Shown here one piece after another: positions 57,151-64,000 of a DNA stretch of 64,000 nucleotides. Position 1 is the stretch's first letter, and each line of letters begins with the position of its first letter. Below the pieces are notes generated by a model. That model saw nothing but the letters and a program-made list of their open reading frames with translations. It was not told where the DNA came from and did not search any database. Made by a program: the position numbers and the translations under genes. This DNA comes from Culex pipiens pallens (Eukaryota > Arthropoda > Insecta > Diptera > Culicidae): assembly GCF_016801865.2 (NCBI RefSeq), contig NC_068937.1, forward strand, positions 33,569,692 through 33,633,691. Direction: 5' to 3'.

Positions 57151-58135
57151 GGCCGTCGATGGATCTAATTTCGACCCAAAGTTACAAGTTAACCTAGAAA
57201 AAATTATGATTTTTTAACTTCAACAATTCTGCGTACGATCTTTAGGCAATAAATCACGAGATATCATTTTTAAATCGATGGAATTTATCAAATTTTCAGT
57301 TTAGGTCGAAATTGGATACAATAGGTCCAATATAGGGACATCAGCTTGGATTTGGTTTCGATATTCCTATTTCACGATCGAGCGATGATCTCCCTCACCC
57401 TCTTGGACAGATCATTGACATTGGTCGATGACGACATGACATGTAAACAACAGTCTTCCATAGCAAGCAGAGTTGTCCAGACCTCACCAAGTATGGGCGA
57501 CGCGTTGTGAGGAGGTGAGGCCGCACATCAATATGCATGAGGTGTGATGATGAGCATAGAGTTTGAGAATTTTGATCTTTTTCGGCAGGTTGAGATTCCA
57601 GAGTTCACTTCTTCAGAGAGGGGTGAGAAATCAACAACAAACCGATGATCGTGTGGTGGTAGAACAGGTAGATCGAGATCGCGCACCAATACATGTGGCA
57701 GAGCAGGTGTTGATGTAGTGATGGGGCCGGAATTTTTGGAGTGAACACCTGTGAAAAGAGCACTCACCAATGCTTATTTTATTGGGAAATGTGGTTTGTT
57801 ATTGAATGGTACTATCATGTTAGGTGAGTGATTCTTATTAGATGAAATTTATTTGTGAGCAAAATTTGGGCCATTGTTTTTTTTTTCACATTTTATCGCA
57901 AAACATTATTTCTGAAATTTGAAATGTTTGAGAGATAAAAAGATAACTTTTGAGCACAAATATTTGACAAAGTTGCCATTTTTGGAAAACGTTGAAAAAA
58001 TTACTTCATTTTTAAATGAAAAATTGGATTGAAATCAAAAAGTTCTTTTCAGATATTTTAATAATGTGCACCGTTTTCGAGGAAACAATCTAAATATTGA
58101 TTTAGGTGAAAATTATGCCATTATATAAATTTTAC
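57151..58135. other. Presumed intron, mixed sequence
   Basis: The part at 57.35-57.77 kb is moderately GC and non-repetitive. From 57.85 kb on it resembles the central part of the long-armed foldback family (ATTTTTGGAAAACGTTG, TGCACCGTTTTCGAGG), but no ends are identifiable. Confidence 0.4.
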
Positions 58136-58143
58136 ATCTTAAG

Positions 58144-58296
58144 CAGTAGCGTGCCCAGCTCTTTGAGGAAGGTGGGGCAATAATATGGACGTTGTGAAAA
58201 ATACGTCATTTGTGGACATCCCCTGACCAAATTTAAAACAAATTTCTGAGGATGGTGGGGCAGTTGCCTTGTTGCCCCACCCTGTGCACGCTAGTG
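58144..58296. mobile_element. Short hAT MITE, CAGTAGCGTGC ends
   Basis: The ends CAGTAGCGTGCCCAG and CACTAGCGTGCACAG (minus strand) are flanked by the exact 8-bp duplication ATCTTAAG (58136-58143 and 58297-58304). Inside, GGTGGGGCA is repeated. It is 153 bp. Confidence 0.85.
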
Positions 58297-58304
58297 ATCT
58301 TAAG

Positions 58305-58788
58305 CCTTTTCAAATGTTAATTTTGTATTAAAACATGTGATATCAATTTCATTCGAAAGATCAGAAAATTTCACGTACCGGTTCCTCAGCAACCCGATCT
58401 TTAAATGTTCTTAGACAAATGTATAGGAAATTTTCTGAAATCTTCGGAAAACATGTTTTAGAATTTAAGCAGCAAAATTTTGGCAAACATCAAACTTTAG
58501 GTGGGTTTACCTTGATCAAATTTCTGTTCTTTACCAAAATGACCTCGAAAAATTTCTGTCTATTTTTTTTATCAAAATTTCTGTAAAGTCTGTCTTTTTG
58601 AATTCGAATCTTATTTTGGATAAAAATAAAATTAAATTTGTTCAACTTTTCTCAAAACTATCATATTTATTTAAAAATTATCAATACGAATATTTTTTAA
58701 ATTTATCTGCTCTGCAAAAAAGTACTAATCCAGCTACGTGTAAAAAGCCTGAGTGTAAAATAAATTAGGCATTATAATATGAAATTTG
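58305..58788. other. Foldback-derived and A/T-rich sequence
   Basis: The sequence continues the foldback-like words interrupted by the hAT MITE, then becomes A/T-rich without structure. No gene. Confidence 0.4.
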
Positions 58789-59077
58789 ATGTAATATTAC
58801 ACCCTGAAATATGTAGCTCATCAGTATGGGAACCTTACGTGACCGAAATGTCAAGCTCATATACGCGGATATCCTTTCCATTCTCCATCGGTCTGATGGC
58901 CGAGTGGGCTAAGGCGCCAGCCCTTACAGATGGTGCTGGGTTTGAACCCCGTCGGTTGCAACTTTTTTTTGTGTTCACAAAAATTGTACATGCAGTGTGT
59001 AATATTAAGTGTCTTTTTTTACGAAGGTGATGTGCATGTTTTTGCATGCGATTTTACCATCGGATTTTTTGCTGTGT
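58789..59077. mobile_element. Chimeric MITE with tRNA-Leu-like module, copy 2
   Basis: The layout is the same as at 55349-55627. The tRNA-like module (about 58889-58962) is better preserved, with GATGGCCGAGTGGGCTAAGG and GGGTTTGAACCCCG, the A and B boxes of a Leu/Ser-type tRNA. The anticodon arm is short and the acceptor does not pair, so it is not a functional tRNA. The right end is GGATTTTTTGCTGTG. Confidence 0.65.
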
Positions 59078-59397
59078 GGGTTGTCATTTTTTCTACTCTA
59101 AAAGATACTAAAAAATAAAATAAAAATATAAAGTTCTTTTTCATTTCAAATCTTATTTTGCATAAAAATAAAATAAAATTTGTTCGATTTTCCCAAAACC
59201 ATGATTCAAAAAAAAAATATCAATACATACTGCCAAATATTTTTTCATTTTTCTGGGTTGTCATTTTTGATACTCAAAAAAATACCAAAAAATAAAATAA
59301 GAATATAAAGCTCTGTTTGATTTCGAATCTTATTTTGCTTAAAAATAAAGTGAACTTTGTACAACCTTTTTTTTCAATTTCCAAAAAAACTATGGTA

Positions 59398-59619
59398 CAC
59401 AGCAAAAAAAAAGTGTAAATTTGGAAGGTGTAATTTTAGAAGGTTGAATATTACCTCTTTTATGATGTAATTTTACCTCAATTTAGACTGAAAATGTGAC
59501 ATTACACCAGAATAGTGGTAAAATTACTCATTTTCAGAGCAAAAATTACACATTTTTTTCTGACATGAAAGATGTACCCCTTTCCAGATGTAATATTACC
59601 ATGATTTTTTTTTTCTGTG
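59398..59619. mobile_element. CACAG-type MITE, intact
   Basis: The ends CACAGCAAAAAAAAAGTG and TTTTTTTTTTCTGTG are flanked by TA (59396-59397 and 59620-59621). The interior matches the copy at 50460 in inverse layout. It is 222 bp. Confidence 0.85.
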
Positions 59620-59751
59620 TACTCTAAAAAATACCAGGAAGTTAAAATTTTCAAAAATAGTTTTTCTTGCGCAAATAATATTTTTGTGCTATCAAATGTG
59701 AAATAAAAAAAAAGATTTTTTAAAAAGTGTACCTCAAGTGACAATAAACAA

Positions 59752-60068
59752 CACAGTAAAAAAATTCATGGTAAACTTTCATCTAAAAAGGAGTACATCT
59801 TTTATGTCAGAAAAAAGCTTTAATTTTACCTCTAATAATGTGTAAATTTACATCTGGCAGACGCTAGGAAAAAATATATGTAATCCCAAAAAAATATCAA
59901 ACCGGCGATAGTTATGTCTAGCTTACTAACTCCGCGCCCCAACCCGCACGGCCATCTCGCCGCTGTGAAAACTGGATCAATCAAAGCCAAGTAAAATTAA
60001 AGCTTTTTTCTGACATAAAAGATGTACTCCTTTTTAGATGAAATTTTACCATGAATTTTTTTACTGTG
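59752..60068. mobile_element. CACAG-type MITE variant with GC-rich core
   Basis: Inverted arms of about 78 bp (CACAGTAAAAAAATTCATGG, TACATCTTTTATGTCAGAAA) surround a core unlike that of the other copies, with CTAACTCCGCGCCCCAACCC. TA is not seen outside the ends, so the duplication has mutated or differs. Confidence 0.7.
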
Positions 60069-60400
60069 AAGGCAAATGAAAATAGGCGGATTGCAAATTT
60101 AATTTTATATTAAATACAAGAGTAAACCAAAAAAATTGAATAAAATTTATATTTTTCCAAAAATCATAATGAGATAAAAAAATATGCGCGAAATCGGTCG
60201 ATTTCGTAAAGAATTGCTCTACTGTGTTGGGTTTACAACAGAGAGAATTCTGTGAAAGGATCACTTTTTACAAAATCTACAGAGGATGGAAGGATGCGTG
60301 GACATACCTTTCCAAATGCTCGCTGAACAAAGTACACTTTTTCCAAATAGTTTTCTATATGTTCAGTTGAATCCCAGAAAATCCCAAAAATCGGCAATTT
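60069..60400. other. Foldback end fragment and dispersed repeat
   Basis: The segment at 60.11-60.22 kb ends GAAATCGGTCGATTTCGTAA and AGAATTGCTC, the right end of the long-armed foldback family. A partial GGAAGGATGCGTGGACATACC repeat follows at 60289-60325. Confidence 0.5.
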
Positions 60401-61600
60401 CGCAATGAACTTTACACAAATGCTTCAGTCACTTCCAGTAGCAAACCGGACGCATAACGTGTGTTCCGCGGATGTGCAACGGCGTTTTCTGCCCAAGTTC
60501 CCTGACCTCTTCACTGTCCCCCTGGCTACGGACAAACTACTCATTTGCGTTGCACCTCTATACAACACTCTGCTACGCCAAAGTGCACATTGTACCGTTC
60601 TCCGCTGACTCCGCACACTATACGCAACTCGGCAAGTTGCAGTTCCGAGTTCAAGATATTGAACGCACCTCTCGCTGCGTCGTCACACACATGTTCGCGG
60701 ACGACGACGACGACGACGTGCCAAGGTCGTTTCTGTTTTTCCCATGTGGGGTGTCCGCGGTGAACCAGGTCGCGCCGCAGGTCACTGAACCTACGACGTC
60801 AGCCAATTCTTGCTTCGTACTAGGTTCTACAGTCGTCATGATGATGCAACCTAGTTTCGTCAGGTAGTCAAGATCAACCAGGTATCTCGCTCTTTCTCGC
60901 TCCCGAAGGGGGTTTGTTGTTCCAAGGTTCACGTACCTGAGCGAAGAAATCATCAATGGCGACTCAGAGACTCAGCGTTGGTGTGCGTTCCGTTCCGGAA
61001 GGGTGACTTGAGAGTGTTGCATTTCGCAACACGATACAATATCGGAAGGTCCTCACTCTTAGAACTTGTTCTGAGGAGAATACCTGCCATAAAAAGGTTC
61101 ACCAGTACACAAGTCCAAAAGATTGGGCAAAACACGCAACCACGGTCTCAGTACTTGGCGTAGGTATCATCTGGAGCTCAAGTCTGCGAACCGGATTGTG
61201 TACCTACTCTGTACGATGGGTAGATAAGAGGAAGTGACGACGAGGAGGCAGGTATGCCATAATGAAATACTTTCAATGTCAATGAACCAACTTGGCGTGT
61301 CGCGTGTTGGTGTGTGTGTGAGCTGTGAGCGTATACGTACGGACTTACAGTAGAGGCCCAACTAGACAGACACATACACGATATAACTCAAGTCAAGACG
61401 TTGTGTTGATGTTGTTGTTGTTGTTGGGTTTAAGCCGGCTCGCGTGGAAGTCGCAAATGCGGTTGGTGGTAGTGGTATTGGTGTGTTGGGGGCTTTTTGA
61501 TGTATTTTAACCGAACTACTGAGACCCCGGGGTGATTAATCGGGGTGCGAAATGAACTCGTTTGAGTTGTTTTTGTTTTTTTTTGGTTTGTTGGTAGACG
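60400..61600. other. GC-richer single-copy island, possibly regulatory
   Basis: This is non-repetitive sequence with ACG runs (about 60700) and (GTT)n (about 61410). The longest ORF is 131 codons (60472-60867) without family resemblance, and overlapping ORFs occur on both strands. A GGTCGCGCCGCAGG segment is the most GC-rich part. It may be regulatory DNA of the large gene. Confidence 0.35.
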
Positions 61601-61878
61601 AGAGGTAGAGGGTTTTTGTAAACACAAAAAGTATTTTTTACAGTATTTTTTATGTTTTTGAGTTCTTCCAAAACTTTTCGTTGCTTATTCACCAAACGAA
61701 TTTGGTATGCTAACAAGCAATCAACCACTAAATTTTTTTATTAAATTTAGATTTAATGTAATGTAATTTTGTTTAATTTTTGGTTGAAGGTGAAAAATTT
61801 AAAGATGCATACAATTTCTTGTTCGTTTCTGAATTAGTAGTAATGCTAGTTTTGTGTATTTTAATCTTTTTTTTGTAA
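61601..61878. other. AT-rich presumed intron
   Basis: No structure or ORF is seen. Confidence 0.4.
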
Positions 61879-61880
61879 TA

Positions 61881-62151
61881 CAGTCCAGACTCGAAAACAA
61901 AATTAATCGAATTACGAAAAACAAAAATGAATTTTTCAATTTAACACGCAACTAACCATTCAAATTTGCCTAAAATGGGGTCGTAGAACTCGAATTTGAT
62001 GTTAAAAGTAAGAAAATTAAAAAAAACGATGTGTTTTGTTCGTGATTTAATTATACGAAGTCTCATAAAAACCTTCGGTTAATCGAATTTCAGATAATCG
62101 AAACTTCGGATAATCCGATAATCGAGGCTTCGGATAATCGAGTCTGGACTG
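61881..62151. mobile_element. TA-flanked MITE, CAGTCCAGACTCG ends
   Basis: The inverted ends CAGTCCAGACTCG / CGAGTCTGGACTG are flanked by TA (61879-61880 and 62152-62153). The right half has several CTTCGGATAATCGA words. This is the only complete copy in the window of a family with fragments at 2.26, 12.43, 22.69 and 34.2 kb. It is 271 bp. Confidence 0.8.
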
Positions 62152-62159
62152 TACTTAAA

Positions 62160-63250
62160 ATTTTGCAAATTTTGCACTACCAAATTATACACCTTCAAAA
62201 AATTACACATATTTTTTATATCTTTTCAAGTCCATATCGCAATTTAATAAAAGTTTAATTTCGGAGGATTGAAACAATTATAGATAAATATAATATCTTT
62301 TTCGATGTCACTTTGCCTCATTTAATGTGGAATATGTGAAATTACACATAAATAGATGTAAATTTATATATTTTTCCTGACAAACAAAAAAAACTTTCAG
62401 CAGTCCCAGATGTAATCTAACAGTGATTTTGTTTACTGTGTAACCAATGTTTCTCTTTGTTGAATATGAGATGTAAGTTTACCAGTTATGGACTAAGGCT
62501 GGTACAAATATTTTTAAAAGTTTTTGTCACCCCCCCCCCCCTTCAAAATTGGCCCGAAAAATCAGGGGGCAAAAAAAATATTTTTACAATAAACTTCAAA
62601 ATTTCAATGAAAATTCAAGTGCAACCAACTGAAATCAAATTAAAATACATTCTCCTGCGTTTAAAATCATTTTTAGCATGTTTGGGTTTATTAAAAAATC
62701 TTAAGATTTTTTGAAAATTTTCGATGCAAAATCTTTTTTTTCGATACAATTTTTGTTTTTGTCAGATCTTAGATTTTTTGAAAACTAATGATTGCAAAAC
62801 AACTGAACTAGTGTAAAATGCATTTTAAAACACTTTTTTCATTTAAATGTGAAGACTATGGCTTGTTATTAAAATTTTTATATTTTTTTATTTTTTTGCC
62901 CCCCCCTTGCCCTCGGCCAAGGCCGAGGGACAAAAACTTTTTTAAATATTTGCATCGGCCTAATCGCAAAAAAAAAATAGCTTGTTAACTTTCTTCACCC
63001 GCGAAAGAGAGAGAGGATACGAAATACGCAAAAAATGCTCCCAAACTTTCCGAAGAAAATCAATCAGTTGAAGATTTTTTTGTAAATTTCATTGTTAGCC
63101 CCACTAAAATCAAGTTATTTCGTTTTGTTTACATACATTGTTGATGCACGAAAAGGGACAGGAAATTTTTTAACGTTTGACATTACACCTACAAGCAAAG
63201 CAAAGCTATCCACTTTAACGACCCCCGGACCCTTTTGTGGTCTCTGGTGG
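62160..63250. other. AT-rich presumed intron
   Basis: A decayed CACAG-type MITE lies at about 62.26-62.44 kb. C-runs (62.53 and 62.90 kb) flank A/T-rich sequence in opposite orientations, with GGCTGGTACAAATATTT near 62.5 kb and its inverse near 62.95 kb, so a decayed inverted-repeat element of about 460 bp is possible. Confidence 0.4.
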
Positions 63251-63271
63251 TGATTTTTTTAAGTTTCATTT

Positions 63272-63472
63272 ACGCAAATGGACCGACGTTTTACTTCCCC
63301 ATCCGATAGAAGGCGTGATCAGGCAAATCTCGTCTCGAAAAATGCCACCGTCTGGGATTTAACCCAGGCCATACTGGGATTTAGAGGCTACCACGATAAC
63401 CACTAAACCACCGGACCCGGCACACCTGCAAGCGTAGTAGTGAAATCGGTGTTCCGTGGAATAATCCAGATG
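63272..63472 (-). mobile_element. tRNA-derived SINE with duplicated target
   Basis: On the minus strand the tRNA-like head has an A-box TGGTTTAGTGGTTATCG and a B-box GGGTTAAATCCC. The body shares CCGACGTTTTACTTCCCCAT with the SINE at 1030-1246. The target word TGATTTTTTTAAGTTTCATT occurs at 63251-63270 and again from 63474, with one extra T. Confidence 0.7.
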
Positions 63473-63495
63473 ATGATTTTTTTTAAGTTTCATTT

Positions 63496-64000
63496 TATTT
63501 TTTCTCTTGATGAGCGTCAAAAGATTTTGGTTTGATGAAGATGCTTCCATTGCTGAAGTTTACTCATTGTTAGAGGTAATATTACACTTTTTTTTTACAT
63601 GTTTAATGCGTAATTTTATTTTTCCATATAAAATAAGGTAAAATTACATCCAAACAGAGGTAATATTCAACAATCAAATTCCACCATAAAGAACTAAGCT
63701 TTTCATACACTGTGTACTTAAAACAGCGCTGTCAGATTTACGGTTTATTTTCCTTTTTGAAAAAAAGTTTAAAACATCATTTAGATAAAAATCATGTTTG
63801 TTTTTTATGTATTTTTATTATAAAACCACACTTTTCCTTTCATCATAATATTACAGTAAGCGATAAACGTTCCTATTGATGTGGTTCATAAAGTTGTCTT
63901 TAGAACGAGGATATCTGAGAATGGGTACATTTTTTACGTCAGATTTTTTTTTTAATTTTACGTCTAAAAATGTGTAAATTCATCACTATTCTAGTGTTTT
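63496..64000. other. Decayed MITEs at the window end
   Basis: A degraded CACAG-type MITE lies at about 63.57-63.71 kb, and a copy runs off the window from about 63.92 kb (TTTTTACGTCAG, AAAAATGTGTAAATT). No gene is seen. Confidence 0.45.

Noticed and set aside
60472..60867. 131-codon ORF in the island
   Set aside because: It shows no family resemblance and several overlapping ORFs on both strands are equally long, so coding is not supported.

Overview
The window looks like nuclear DNA of a mosquito, most likely a culicine such as Culex. Three insect-type genes with short introns sit in AT-rich DNA crowded with MITEs, foldback elements and tRNA-derived SINEs. Dimeric tRNA-derived SINEs resembling the Culex 'Twin' family (about 22.43-22.59 and 53.53-53.74 kb) support that placement. 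I found no bacterial genes, no CRISPR array and no rRNA.

Layout. 1-8.1 kb: intergenic DNA with a SINE, a LINE remnant, several small TA-flanked MITEs and a GC-richer block (2.6-3.95 kb) that resembles a promoter plus 5' UTR on the minus strand. 8.4-10.9 kb: a complete five-exon plus-strand gene for a Rabaptin-type Rab5 effector ending in a FYVE finger (646 aa by my splicing). 10.9-15.4 kb: a very AT-rich spacer with a cluster of CGATCG palindromes. 15.4-17.2 kb: a complete three-exon minus-strand gene for a mitochondrial outer-membrane deubiquitinase of the USP30 type (558 aa by my splicing), convergent with the Rabaptin gene. 17.83-21.92 kb: a TA-flanked composite block with short inverted ends. 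It carries broken pieces of host genes: two degraded copies of a Bap170/ARID2 exon, a chitin-synthase-like exon with intact splice sites, and other exon-like ORFs I cannot name.

23.4-64 kb appears to belong mostly to one large gene. A non-coding exon-like block ends in a donor at 24363. A coding exon at 44.8-45.1 kb encodes the N-terminus of a UBR3-type E3 ubiquitin ligase. Its 3' intron runs past the window end. Linking the two exons is inference. The intronic DNA is a nested mass of transposons. It includes several copies of a long-armed foldback family (termini TGAGCAATTCTC), three hAT elements with exact 8-bp target duplications, three PIF/Harbinger-like elements with TAA or TTA duplications, a TTAA-flanked piggyBac-like element, a CACAG...CTGTG MITE family with TA duplications, a retrotransposed insert with a poly(A) tract, and a tandem array of roughly 125-bp units. 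Between them lie GC-richer, apparently single-copy islands (31.3-32.1, 38.7-39.5, 50.7-51.7, 55.8-57.15, 60.4-61.6 kb) that may be regulatory.

Two genes act on ubiquitin (USP30 removes it at mitochondria, UBR3 attaches it) and one acts in early endosome fusion. Nothing in the sequence indicates that they are co-regulated. The most unusual object is the 17.8-21.9 kb gene-fragment-bearing block. The most informative is the nested insertion stratigraphy of 25.6-43.4 kb.
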